Assembly (NCBI RefSeq): GCF_964355755.1
Contig: NC_092675.1
Location: 29,352,912 to 29,416,911, forward strand
DNA length: 64,000 nucleotides
Source of the DNA: Antedon mediterranea
Taxonomy: Eukaryota; Echinodermata; Crinoidea; Comatulida; Antedonidae
Direction: 5' to 3'
Shown here: one piece after another, positions 12,383 to 24,790 of the stretch
Layout: each line of letters opens with the position of its first letter
Numbering within the stretch: position 1 is the stretch's first letter
The notes under the pieces: model-generated
Databases searched by the model: none
What the model was told of the DNA's origin: nothing
The model's input: the letters and a program-made list of their open reading frames with translations, nothing else
Translations under genes and position numbers: made by a program

Positions 12383-12516
12383 GTAAGTTATGTTTGGTTA
12401 TTTATCTAAGATTTATTGTCTACAATGTAAGCTTATTTACAGTTAGGTAAATTTGTTTTCGTTGGTGTTTGTGGGAGATGTTTAGATATATGATGTGATG
12501 TGTTTTTAATTTTCAG

Positions 12517-12611
12517 AGGTGCCTTTAGTGTGGTAAAAAGATGTTTACATATTCCAACAAGTCAAGAATATGCGGCTAAAATCATCAACACTAGTAAAAT
12601 GAGTGCAAGAG
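12517..12611 (+). CDS. CAMK2: CaMKII exon 2 (glycine loop and ATP-site lysine)
   Basis: This 95-bp exon follows a 134-bp intron (12383-12516) ending TTTTCAG and ends at a GTAAGA donor. It encodes [13 protein letters not shown], then [17 protein letters not shown]. GxGxFSxV is the nucleotide-binding loop, and the lysine of AAKIIN is the catalytic ATP-anchoring lysine. Human CaMKII reads [20 protein letters not shown], then KIINTKKLSAR over the same span. The 95-bp length matches my recollection of the vertebrate second coding exon, which argues for orthology and against a processed copy. Confidence 0.95.
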
Positions 12612-13581
12612 GTAAGAGCGCAATGATTATTAGATTCGATATCAATTTGTATTTTACCGACAATTAATTGTAGTTGATGGTCTAAGCTGCGATACCTAGG
12701 CTTCGTCTAGGCCAGTAAAATGTGGTTCCGGAGAGCCGAGAGTAGGCGTGGTTTTTAACCTGAGTTGTATGGATGTTTTGTACGTGGATTTTTAACGTAC
12801 AAACTCATGGAATCTAGAAGCAATAGGTTGCATAGAGTTATTGAGGCCCAAGTAAAGCAATTATTTTGTTCTGGAATGTGTGAATTTACTGTTAAAAATA
12901 ATATAGATAGTAAAACTTTATGATAAACACAAAATTTGATAATATAATTTAATATTTAATAATTCCTCTACAGTACAAACTAGATTAGTCATTTGTTTGC
13001 ATAATTGGTAAATTTGATGCTTTTTATAGGTGCTTATGCTACTGTGTACAGTATAGTAATTTTAGGCAAACCAACGTTAAACAAAAAATTCAATATTTTC
13101 TTAGGGATATATTGATTAAGAGATGTTGTTGGTATGAATGGATGTATTTAAACAAAAACAACATCCATCTACTTAGACTAAAAACTTAAAATACATGAAA
13201 TACAAAACAAAGATGAGCAGGTTTTTTACTTTGTTTGTTGGTAGTTAAGATTTGGTGCTGTGGCATATTAATTTCGTATTCAGAGTTGATCACATTGTTA
13301 TGTTAATGAAGTCAATTAAAAAAATGTACTTCTCAGAAAAGACACAATGTACAGTAGTTCATAAGTTATAGGTCATAATGATGATGTCAAAGTGCGATAA
13401 AAAGCTTAACATTTTTGACGACCTAGCAATTAGTTACTTCATGTTAATTTAAATTATAATGTTTGTGTTTGTAGAAAATTCTTTCTCACTCAATTTCTTT
13501 GACACAGTTTTTATAGATTGTAGATCAGTTGTCGCTAATCTTCTTTCCCTATCAGTGAATACATTAAAAGCTGGGTTAATG

Positions 13582-13744
13582 TATCTGTCTAAACTATCAA
13601 ACTTAATGTGAAAAAAAATGTAATGTGCCCATATAAGGACATGATGATGTCATACCACTACCATTTTTGGTTATATCGCTACCATTAATTGAGCACATCA
13701 CACTGTTTTTGTCAAACTAGTTTGATAGTGTAGACAGACCTTTA
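13582..13744. mobile_element. MITE M1 copy
   Basis: A degenerate left end (ATCTGTCTAAACTATCAAAC) and an intact right end (AGTTTGATAGTGTAGACAGA) enclose the family interior with CCCATATAAGGACATGATGA. Lies in CaMKII intron 2. Confidence 0.7.
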
Positions 13745-14079
13745 TGGTCTATCACACCACACATCACGCATCACACAGCCAATGATAAAATTATTTTAAA
13801 TTAAAAAAAAAATAAAATACTAATGGATTAAAGATGAACTAAGGATTGTGGGATTGTACTTTACTGTACATTCATTTGTCTTTCATCACAAAAAAGTAGT
13901 TCACTCTAAAACAGGAAGTTAGTTACCAAGCTATTCATGCGTAACATACACTTGATACATTATCCTAATACATTTTAGTGTTTTTTTATACTAATAAAAC
14001 ATTATAGTATGTGCAATATGTGTAATGTATTTCTCATTACAATTAAATGTAAATGTGAATGAATAACCGGTGACTTGCA

Positions 14080-14340
14080 GCCAACTGAGCTCAATACAGG
14101 TGTGGATATTTACATCAACTTCCTTCTCCTCAAATGTCTCTCCGTGTCGCAGCTGCCGCTAAACGGCGCATTTGGCTTTCCATAAACACTGTGGCTGAGA
14201 TGGACCAGTACACTGGGTTAACCTTCTATTCTTCTAAAAGATTAATCAGGATTCTTTATATAAATAGTGGTCGTTTGAGATTGTCATTAGTTGAAAGATG
14301 GACAGGTCTACTAGGTCCATCAACGCAGCGATAGAATCTT
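14080..14340. other. GC-richer island in CaMKII intron 2
   Basis: Sequence complexity rises above the AT-rich background, with CpGs (GCCGCTAAACGGCGC) and a TATATAAATAG word near 14256. No ORF with splice sites was convincing on either strand. It could be an alternative promoter, an enhancer or an old insertion. Confidence 0.2.
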
Positions 14341-15766
14341 GCCACAGAGTAGAACTGTTATTGACGATGCTCTCTATAAGGTTTTTTTTTCTTGTGCGTG
14401 TTTGGATAGCAAAAATATTATCATCAACATACAGAATTAACCAATATAAATGTGAACATAATCCGGCGGCTACCTACAGTATAGAGGTATATTGGTACTG
14501 TATTATATAGTAATGTTTCAATAATGTGTAAGACCTCTAATTCTGAAGGAAATGCTAGATTTAGATTGAAATTGTTTTCTAGTCAGGAAAGAGTTGATTG
14601 ATGGACACACAGTGACAAAACAGTTTATGCAACATCAATGTGATATACTTGATTCAAAGTCTACCAAAGTCAGCACTATAGACATTATAATTCAAGCAAA
14701 CATTCATATTTTCGCAGATGTATTTTAATGTACAGTACGTGCATGTTGCGTGAATCACCTAACGCGTCCTGTTGATGAGTTCAAATCTTTTTTTTTTAAA
14801 TAAATGTTACATACTTGTAATGAGATGATCAATATTTGATAGTTAACCTCAGCAATCTGCATGTCATGTTGTAAACAGTACGGTATTTTATTTCATGTTA
14901 ACAATACTTTAATGTCACTATAATTTGCCAAGCATGGTTTAAATAAAGACAGAAACTAAATATATCAATCTTACTGACATACATTTCCATGACCTTTTTT
15001 AATTATTACTGTAGTAGTACTGTAGTATAGCCTGGATTAATGTTCAGCAAAAAACTATAGTGATGTGATAGATAGTGATACTGATAGTGAGGATAATAAT
15101 AATAAAATTAATAATAATCATCATATAAATAATAATAATAACATTTATTCTATTTTGCATCCTAAAAATTGTATTTTTATTAATAAATTAATGTTTTCCA
15201 AACCGTACCATATTTTCTATTGAATAAATTAATTTTAATTATTTCTTTGTTTGATAACCTAATTTACTCTATCAATCATTATCAGTAGTAGTTAGTATTC
15301 CATTCCTATATTATACTTAAAATTTGAAAATAAATGCAAATGACGACTTTCCATTGAATCGTAATTTCTTAAACTTGTTAATAAATATTCTAACATGTTA
15401 TTATGATCTTATTTATTATAATTAATTTGATTATTACTATATTTTTTATTTCTCGGATGTAGTGCTTACTACTATTATTTGTATTCGAAGTGTATAAAAA
15501 AAAGAAAGAAAAAAAGTATAGGTTATTGTATCATGATTACGTCGTCGCTATGCAACATGCTGGTCTATACAGTCAGTCATCTGCAGTTGTATAATCTAGG
15601 ATAATCTGTTGTACATTGCTACAAATGGAAATACAGTACCTCATCACTGCTATGGTGCTATTTTATGGTGCTATTTAGTGTTTCAATTCAAAGCTATGCA
15701 GCTTAGCTATCTTGAGTGTGACATGAAACTGTACAAGGATTAAGATGGATTGCCACAGTTAAAACT

Positions 15767-16126
15767 ATCAATCATCATAATCACTATCATTATAATCGTC
15801 ACTATCATCATCATCAATATCATCATCATCATCAATATCATCATCATCAATATCATCAATATAATCATCATCAATATCATCATCATCGTCAATATCATCA
15901 TCATCAATATCATCATCATCAATATCATCATCATCTTTATCATCACCATTATCATCACCATCACTGTCATCAACATCACTGTCATCATCAACATCATCAC
16001 TATCATCAATATCATCATCATCATCATCAACATCATCACTATCATCATCATCAAAATCATCAATATCATCATCAATATCATCATCAATATCATCATCAAC
16101 ATCACTGTCTGTCATCATCAACATCA
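15767..16126. repeat. ATC/CATCAT trinucleotide microsatellite
   Basis: About 360 bp of (ATC)n interrupted by AAT and ACT variants. Because the period is three, all six frames stay open for a while (poly-Ile, poly-Asp/Met). These ORFs are artefacts. Confidence 0.95.
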
Positions 16127-16938
16127 ATTATCATAGTTTGATCAATCATTTACTATTATTCATTGATAAACTTTGCTCATCTGGTTTTTATAATCGTATA
16201 CTATTACAAAATTTATTTAATACAGAGAATTTTCTAATCAATTGTAATGTTTATGTATTGCGTAATTGACCTTTTGAATATGCAAGCTTATTGGACATTC
16301 TCACAAATTGAGAAATTCAATTCATACAGTAGTACACAATCCTATTTAAACAGTTCACAAAAATGAGTTAAATTAATATGATTGAAAATAATTTAATTAA
16401 AAATTACATTAGAAATTAAAAAAATAAATAGAATTTAATTAAACAACATGGATGAAGATTAATAAGTACAAAGTCTTTGATTATCAATATTTTTAAAGCA
16501 ATATTGTACAACAATACAAATAGCAACAACAATGATGCCTTATGTACATAGAATGATGCTCATGTTTAACATTACTGTAGGCCTAGGAACCATAAACAAA
16601 TAAAATTATATTTTCTGAATCTTTCTTTGTTTTTATTCAATTATAGACTTAGATTTCATAGAGTTCACCGTAAATTTTCATTTAATTTTAATATAATTAT
16701 TTTAATCTGTTGGTGCCTCTAAACATTTTAAATTACCTGACTATTAGTATTATAATAGTAAGTAGCATTTAAATATAACTGGCCATTCCTTCCGCTTAAT
16801 AATGTATACCACATCTGTGCAGTTGACTTATGTTTAATTAGTTGATTGATTAACTAATTAATTTAAACACAATTTTACATCTAGCAAGCCAGAATTGTAA
16901 TATGAGAATAGGTGTTGCAATTAATATTATTTTAATAT

Positions 16939-19900
16939 CAGTAGAACCTCTCTTGTGGGACATGCCTATTAAAGGGACAACCCAATTAGGGTTTGTTGTG
17001 TGCCTAAGGTGTCCCTTTAAAATGGACCTGAAATGGATTTTCGATTTTTTTCATTTTAGAATGATGTTTTGGGGGCTATTAGGTGTTGCTAGAATGTATA
17101 TTTCTTACAAAATATAAATTGGCCCTTTTGGGGAAAGCCCCATTTGAAAATCAAAAAAATTCGCGGGTGACGTCACTTTGTGAATATATTCCTATCCCTC
17201 CAATGGACAATTTGCAGTTTTTTGGCTATAACTCTAGAAATCTATGGAGTATTTTCTAAAAAATGCTTGTGCATTTGCAGAAACGTATTTAGAATTTTTT
17301 TAGATAAAATTATTACCATATAAACGGTTATTCATCGAGTAAATGACGATTTAAAATCTTAAAATCAACGGTTTTTTTCCTGGCAATACCGAAGTTTGCC
17401 TGGCAACGTTGTCCGGGATACAGCTCCGTGCGCAATGATGCGTATCCATATTTTCCGTTCGTGTATTTTGTATATCGTTCGTAATTTATACTGCTAAAAT
17501 GTGTTAGTTTCTTTAGTTTTTAGTTTAGCAATAGCAGAATTAAATTAGTAATATGAGATGATAATTTATTTGTCACGAATCAGGCAGTTCGAAAACGAAT
17601 TTTATTCATATTTTACTTTGGCTTGACAATGAGCGCAGCAAGTTGTTGATATCGCTTTGGTCCTTGGATGCACATGAAACGGAGCCTCGCCGCATGATGT
17701 GGGTGGTGGATTGACTCCGCGCACTGGATTGGGGGCCTAGGCCTAGTAAAGGTTTGGGAGGTAGGCCTTCTAAATTTGGGTTTTAGAACAAACGAAGTAC
17801 ATTTTAGGGACCTATATTTCAACAACATTAGATATTGAATAAATTAGTATTAGTGTCAACGCTTCGCGTATCTTTCCAGGCCGTCGATCATTCACTGACT
17901 ATCGGGCGGCATACACGCTCTCGATATCATCGTGTGTATATGTGACGTCGTGAATATAGAGGCTTCCGACGGCCGTTGAAATAGAATATTGCAATGGCGT
18001 GAGTAATTTTCGCTAATTTACCATGGTATCTTAAAATTTCGTTTTTACTCAAAATACTATACATTTTGTTTTTATTTGTATGGGTTTGTGTTAATTTGAA
18101 TAACATGTGTGAATTTCTTGAAAATCGAAAGTCCATTTCAGGTCCATTTTAATAGGGTTCTACTGTACTAAAGGGGACACTTTGTTGTGTGCCTAAAGTG
18201 TCCCTTTAATAGGGTTCTACTGTACTAAAGGGGACACTTTGTTGTGTGCCTAAGGTGTCCCTTTAATAGGGTTCTACTGTACTAAAGGGGACACTTTGTT
18301 GTGTGCCTAAGGTGTCCCTTTAATAGGGTTCTACTGTACTAAAGGGGACACTTTGTTCTGTGCCTAAGGTGTCCCTTTAATAGGGTTCTACTGTACTTAA
18401 GGGGACACTTTGTTGTGTGCCTAAAGTGTCCCTTTAATAGGGTTCTACTGTACTAAAGGGGACACTTTGTTGTGTGCCTAAGGTGTCCCTTTAATAGGGT
18501 TCTACTGTACTTAAGGGGACACTTTGTTGTGTGCCTAAGGTGTCCCTTTAATAGGGTTCTACTGTACTAAAGGGGACACTTTGTTGTGTGCCTAAAGTGT
18601 CCCTTTAATAGGGTTCTTCTGTACTAAAGGGGACACTTTGATGTGTGCCTAAGGTGTCCCTTTAATAGGGTTCTACTGTACTAAAGGGGACACTTTGTTG
18701 TGTGCCTAAGGTGTCCCTTTAATAGGGTTCTTCTGTACTAAAGGGGACACTTTGTTGTGTGCCTAAAGTGTCCCTTTAATAGGGTTCTACTGTACTTAAG
18801 GGGACACTTTGTTGTGTGCCTAAGGTGTCCCTTTAATAGGGTTCTACTGTACTAAAGGGGACACTTTGTTGTGTGCCTAAAGTGTCCCTTTAATAGGGTT
18901 CTACTGTACTTAAGGGGACACTTTGTTGTGTGCCTAAGGTGTCCCTTTAATAGGGTTCTACTGTACTAAAGGGGACACTTTGTTGTGTGCCTAAAGTGTC
19001 CCTTTAATAGGGTTCTACTGTACTTAAGGGGACACTTTGTTGTGTGCCTAAAGTGTCCCTTTAATAGGGTTCTACTGTACTTAAGGGGACACTTTGTTGT
19101 GTGCCTAAGGTGTCCCTTTAATAGGGTTCTACTGTACTTAAGGGGACACTTTGTTGTGTACCTAAAGTGTCCCTTTAATAGGGTTCTACTGTACTTAAGG
19201 GGACACTTTGTTGTGTTCCTAAGGTGTCCCTTTAATAGGGTTCTACTGTACTTAAGGGGACACTTTGTTGTGTGCCTAAGGTGTCCCTTTAATAGGGTTC
19301 TTCTGTACTGAAGGGGACACTTTGTTGTGTGCCTAAGGTGTCCCTTTAATAGGGTTCTACTGTACTGAAGGGGACACTTTGTTGTGTGCCTAAAGTGTCC
19401 CTTTAATAGGGTTCTACTGTACTTAAGGGGACACTTTGTTGTGTGCCTAAAGTGTCCCTTTAATAGGGTTCTACTGTACTAAAGGGGACACTTTGTTGTG
19501 TGCCTAAGGTGTCCCTTTAATAGGGTTCTACTGTACTTAAGGGGACACTTTGTTGTGTGCCTAAAGTGTCCCTTTAATAGGGTTCTACTGTACTAAAGGC
19601 GACACTTTGTTGTGTGCCTAAGGTGTCCCTTTAATAGGGTTCTACTGTACTAAAGGGGACACTTTGTTGTGTGCCTAAAGTGTCCCTTTAATAGGGTTCT
19701 ACTGTACTTAAGGGGACACTTTGTTGTGTGCCTAAGGTGTCCCTTTAATAGGGTTCTACTGTACTAAAGGGGACACTTTGTTGTGTGCCTAAGGTGTCCC
19801 TTTAATAGGGTTCTACTGTACTAAAGGGGACACTTTGTTGTGTGCCTAAGGTGTCCCTTTAATAGGGTTCTACTGTACTAAAGGGGACACTTTGTTGTGT

Positions 19901-20165
19901 GCCTAAGGTGTCCCTTTAATAGGGTTCTACTGTACTAAAGGGGACACTTTGTTGTGTGCCTAAGGTGTCCCTTTAATAGGGTTCTTCTGTACTAAAGGGG
20001 ACACTTTGTTGTGTGCCTAAGGTGTCCCTTTAATAGGGTTCTTCTGTACTGAAGGGGACACTTTGATGTGTGCCTAAGGTGTCCCTTTAATAGGGTTCTT
20101 CTGTACTGAAGGGGACACTTTGTTGTGTCCAGAAAGTGTCCCTTTAATAGGGTCCTATTCTACTG
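16939..20165. mobile_element. TA-type DNA transposon remnant with satellite right arm
   Basis: The left end CAGTAGAACC (16939) and right end CTACTG followed by TA (20160-20167) are inverted. A subterminal pair, TGGACCTGAAATGGA with TTTCGATTTT (17019-17049) and its complement (18121-18150), confirms one element. The left arm contains a single TTGTTGTGTGCCTAAGGTGT unit; the right arm contains about 35. The interior (17050-18120) has no transposase ORF, so it is non-autonomous. Confidence 0.65.
18146..20165. repeat. 57-bp tandem repeat, about 35 copies
   Basis: The unit runs from GGGGACACTTTGTTG through TGCCTAAGGTGTCCCTTT and AATAGGGTTCTACTGTAC. Period is exactly 57 bp. As 57 is a multiple of three, copies without stops give a spurious repeated ORF (18985-19311). 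Variants are TACTAAAGG, TACTTAAGG and TACTGAAGG, plus AAAGTGT versus AAGGTGT, in mixed order. GGGACAC and GTGTCCC in each unit form a dyad. Confidence 0.95.
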
Positions 20166-21082
20166 TACTGAAGGTGTTAAACTTACTAGTATTCTATCTA
20201 CTGTATATAGTCACATTGCTGTACTGTAGTTTGTGACATACAGTTATGAATGTTATATTTTTTAGCTTTTTTTTAATTTTTTGTAATACTGTATATTATA
20301 CTGTATTTATTTATTTTTTAATTGAATTGAAAAATTATAGTTTATTGATCCTGGGGCAAGCAAAGATTGTGAAGCATCACTGTCCTCGTCACTTTGGGAT
20401 GTTCTGCTCCATCGGCGAACAGATACAAAAAATAAAAAAATAAAATACTACTGCACAGTTCAATTGGTACAGTGAAATGTGTTATATTCCAATTTTAATA
20501 TTATTTTAACTTGGATGTTATTATGTATTTTATCATCATCTGAAAGTTTAAGCAACCGTAACCACCCACGATGTTGTCTATTATTATCTGAAGGTCTACT
20601 ACAAATAGCAAATATATAATAATAATATTAAATACCTTTGAGTGCTAACGTTATGTGCAGTATGGGGCATGATACTCTACTATTAATTACTGGCTCTTAT
20701 ACTTCAAGAAGTCAACAGATTACCTAGCCTAATATCTAATACCTGATTAATAAATGTCTAATTTTTATAAGAAATTATAGATTATTGATGTGATTTTAAT
20801 AATATAGTAATTAGTACATGTAGATATTTAAATTGCTTGTTTAATTTTGTGTATACTGCCCCATGGGAGGGGGAAGTAGACATAATGTCGATGCCTTGTA
20901 AAGTACAGTAATGTAAAGGCCAAAAGAGAGTACTGTACATACACTGTATAAGAATTGTTGTATGTATCCGGCTGTAACATTATTTAAACTCTACACAATT
21001 CATAAGAAAGCACATCTGCAAAACTAATAAGGATATAAATGTATTTTTTGATAGTACTTTTTTTCGGAAACACATAACAAAT

Positions 21083-21193
21083 AAAATATGATGTCATATC
21101 AGTACCATATTTGGGTATAGAACTAACATAATATTTGGGTACATCACACTTTTTTTTTTGTCCAACTAGTTTGATAGTGTAGACAGAGCTTTA
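21083..21193. mobile_element. 5'-truncated MITE M1 copy
   Basis: The interior ATGATGTCATATCAGTACCA and right end TTTGATAGTGTAGACAGAGC are present; the left terminal repeat is missing. Confidence 0.65.
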
Positions 21194-22843
21194 GTGTTAT
21201 ATTTTAATGACATTATTTCTTGGTAAATTTGTTTAACGACGTTGCTTCATGTCAAAATCATTGGCTTGAATTCTTCAAGCAACACTGAATGAATAGGTTG
21301 ATGTAATAATTGCTTAGCAACAACCTAAGGCTATGCAAATCTTTAACACATTATCAATGTTTATGTTAAAATGTTGCTATTCACAAAGCTATCTATGTTG
21401 TGAATATTTATATAGCTATATACAGTATATTATGAATAAAATAAAATTGCAGACATTTCCCTGTTAAGGTAGTAAATTATGATAGTAACAAGACTTGCTT
21501 ATGTTTCAACAATCAAGTACAGTAATGTGTATATGTATGCGTAAGTCAAAAACAGACTGTGATATAATAACATTTGCATTGATTTTTGTAATTCTGATAT
21601 TAGCACTAAAGGCTATTCTACAACAAGATTACAACTGACTACACGATAAACAACTTAAATTAATTTTAAAAGCTCATTTAAACTTAAAAAATTGTGAAAA
21701 TAATGTACTGCTTCAGTCAGTCAATATTTCAAACCATTGGAAATAGTTGATATTTAACTATAGTATTAGTACCACGCATAATAATACTGATAACCTGTGA
21801 CATTGGCATGAAAACTCTAAGCGCGGTAAAATACAAACTGAAAATAAATTATTTGAAAAAAGGATAATCTGACCAAAAATAAAAAAAAAAAGAACCATTC
21901 CAAAAATACTCTCCAAACTGATGTATGGGGATATGCCCTTGTCGTTTATTAGGGTTCGGTCAAATTGAACCCTGGTCAGCCCCAGTTGTGTCTAGGTCAT
22001 CTCGGAATTGGGCGCCTCCTATATAATAGGCCCCAAAAAAATGAGATGCACAAAAAAAATGTTTTCTTTCCTAAATAATATCTGTAATATTATGTGCAGT
22101 ACTACTGGTAATTTGAAAATATTAACCTTCAAACGTTGATAGCTTGTAACATAATAATACATATTTGCTTTTTATTTTGAAATGTGAAATAATTATTATT
22201 TTAAAATTTTTTAGAGAAATAGATCCACTGTTCTATAATCTATCTCTTCATTCATTCTTTTAGTTTCAAGTGTTAATTGTAATTGTTTAAACTGCTAACA
22301 TATTGCGGACAAAAATGTCTTGAAAATTGTGTAATAAAAGAATATTGTCTAGTGCCTAGGTAATCCATCAAAAGGACCCATGCTGCCAAATTAGGCTTGA
22401 AATTGTGCGAAAACAGTTTGACGGAGATAAATATAAAAAGCGCAAGACTTGATAAAAGCTGATTGCATTAAAATGTAACTGCTTTTTTTAGTGGTAATGC
22501 GTCAGGCGGATTAATAGTCATCTGAATCTATGAATAGATTCTCGATTTAATGTAAGGTTGCGTCTTTTAGATATTGTAGCTATGAACATATTATGCAGTG
22601 GATCTAGCAGTATTGTTATCCTGTTTTTAGCACCACGTTTTATCCCATTCAAATGCGCCATCTGCTGTTAAAATATCGTTTTGTCTTTTCCCCATTTCAA
22701 TATATTTTTTTTTGCATTGTGATGCTCGTTTAGACGTTGATTTGTGAACCACAATTGTCATGACAATTTCATTAAATATATTTTGGTCAAAAAGTGTTCA
22801 TACTGTACACACTATTGTTAAGTGTGCGTAGAACAGATACAGT

Positions 22844-23007
22844 AAAGCTCTGTCTACACTATCAAACTTTACGTGACAACAAAAATTTGATGTGATGCCA
22901 AGGACATGACGATGTCATATCACTACCATAGTTGAGCATATCACTACCATATTTGGGCACATCACATTTCTTTGTCGCATAGAGTTTGATAGTATAGACA
23001 GAGCTTA
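22844..23007. mobile_element. MITE M1 copy, full length
   Basis: The AAAGCTCTGTCTACACTATC left end and GATAGTATAGACAGAGCTT right end enclose about 125 bp with CCATATTTGGGCACATCACA. Flanked by TA. Confidence 0.85.
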
Positions 23008-23491
23008 TTATGAGCCAAATCAGAGTTACGTTACAGTTTCATAATACAGTATGATGGTCAAGCAAGTAAATTAAATATTATACAGGTTAACAATCGTATC
23101 CAAATTTATGAATAATGAATGAATAATTGAAAGTTAATGACCTGTGATCGAGAGAATGAGGTGAGCCTTTTATACGAAGCAAGGATAAGTTGAGGTGGTA
23201 GGCAAAAACATGGAAAACTAGAGAATCAACAATCTAATATATTACACAATTTTTAACATGGTGTAAAACTTGTTTTGATTTAGTTTGTTTATGTTTCTTA
23301 ACAGTGTATATTAATACTCAATGATTTGACAAACTAAATTCCGCTATGGCATGGCGTCGCTACCAAATTCCATACATTTGGTAGCGAAGTCATGGTTTTG
23401 AACAGAGTGGCATTGAAAGAATTACCACACAATTCCCTGCAAGTGTACTGTGTGAAGTAATACTGTACAGTACTTTATTTTATTTAATATA

Positions 23492-24002
23492 AAGCTTGGT
23501 TCCCACTAAGGATGCACCGCAAGGTTGTAAGCCCAGCGAAATCAAAATTGACCAATAAAAAAGCAATAGTTTAAATAGTCGGCTTTACCACGTTGAAACA
23601 CCGGTTCTTGTCAGATCACCGAAGTTAAGCGACGTTGGGCCTGGGTAGAGCTTGGATGGGAGACCATCTGGGAATAACGGGTGCTGTATACGGAGCTGGG
23701 GTCCCGTTAGGCATTTGAAATCAGCACTGCTGACTCTTATGCAGCCCCTGCATCTAGTATCTGCCTCAGACCTCTGGTCAAGGTGGGCACTGGACGAGAG
23801 AAGCCCTTGATCAATGTTAGGACCAATCAAGGTGCTTTAAACAGTCCTGGCTTTATTTGTATCAAACCTGTTAGTGGCAGTAATTATCGCTGTTGGTTTC
23901 GATTGAATAAAATAAAATATAAAAAAAAAATAAATAGTGTATCACTTTTGATTGGGTTGCGGCTTAGGCCCGTGCGTTGCGTCCTAGTGGGAACCAAGCT
24001 TT
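23492..24002. mobile_element. MITE with AAGCTTGGTTCCCACTA ends, split by a SINE
   Basis: Left AAAGCTTGGTTCCCACTAAG (23491) and right CCTAGTGGGAACCAAGCTTT are inverted repeats of about 20 bp flanked by TA. Removing the nested SINE and one target duplication leaves a compact element of roughly 145 bp, typical of a MITE. Confidence 0.75.
23580..23931 (+). mobile_element. 5S rRNA-derived SINE (SINE3-like)
   Basis: The first 120 bases are clearly 5S rRNA: TCAGATCACCGAAGTTAAGC, then TTGGATGGGAGACCATCTGG and GAATAACGGGTGCTGTAT, covering the internal RNA polymerase III control region. A unique 3' body of about 200 bp follows, then an A-rich tail (AAAATATAAAAAAAAAA). Perfect 7-bp target duplications AAATAGT lie at 23573-23579 and 23932-23938, proving retroposition. 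It is not a functional 5S gene: ends diverge and it lacks a T-run terminator just after the 5S part. Confidence 0.9.
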
Positions 24003-24403
24003 AGGCAGTGAAAAATACTTGGAACTAAAACAATAAATTTGCTTCAGGAATCAATTAGTTATAATCTATGGCTTTGTCATATTGGAGTTTGATTTCCTGC
24101 TTGTATGAAAACCATAAGAAGTTGTTTCCGTGTTGGGCCTGACGTTTGTTAACTGAAGTATGCTATTACAGGGCTAACACTATTTTTTCTGCTTTTAAAA
24201 TAATTCAAATTACACATTTTTCTAAAGAATTAAAATTCTTATGTATTCTATAGCTTAATGTAATTAAATTGTTGTTGCTAATATTTTATTTTCTGCTACT
24301 GTATAAAGAGTGTTTAAGTAAATAGCTTCTGTATTCATATATATTGTCTAATTTATAAAACCATATCCAAGGATTTCATTCATCTAATCTAGTCATTGCA
24401 TGC

Positions 24404-24437
24404 CAGATGAAGATTTGTTGAAAACAAGTCGAAACGT
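24404..24437 (+). other. Hammerhead-ribozyme-like core
   Basis: CAGATGA is followed by an 8-bp stem (GATTTGTT / AACAAGTC with a GAA loop and one G-U pair), then GAAAC and GTC. This is the order of the hammerhead core (CUGANGA, stem II, GAAA, UH), with U4 changed to A. Probably a decayed retroelement-borne ribozyme. Confidence 0.35.
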
Positions 24438-24719
24438 CACACATGTACTTTACGTATTCATGAATGATTTAACCTAAAGAATTATATACAGATATTCATT
24501 CATCTATATCAGAGACTAGACAATACAGTACGGTTCGGTTATTGTCTTTTGTGTATTTGACTGGTCACTCATAAACACCTCATGCTGCTCACATCAGCGA
24601 GGAGTTTAGGTGGTAAATTCTGCTTATTATTAATCGGCTCAAAACAGCTCAGTTGAATACGCCTACCGTATGTTAAAAAGCTCCTCACAGTTCCATAAAG
24701 TGAAGTCAATCATCATTTA

Positions 24720-24790
24720 TTACTACCATATTTGGGCACATCACACTTTTTTGTCGCATAAAGTTTGATGATAGTGTAGACAAAGTTTTA
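24720..24790. mobile_element. 3' fragment of MITE M1
   Basis: Only the right part is present: ACCATATTTGGGCACATCAC, then AAGTTTGATGATAGTGTAGA. Confidence 0.6.

Noticed and set aside
15740-16136. Poly-Ile, poly-Met and poly-Asp ORFs on both strands
   Set aside because: Translation of an ATC trinucleotide microsatellite.
18985-19311. ORF with six CPFNRVLLYLRGHFVV-type repeats
   Set aside because: Produced by the 57-bp satellite, whose period is a multiple of three; no start context, no splice sites.
23580-23700. Functional 5S rRNA gene
   Set aside because: Retroposition hallmarks (target duplications, A-rich tail, unique body) and substitutions at the ends show a SINE.
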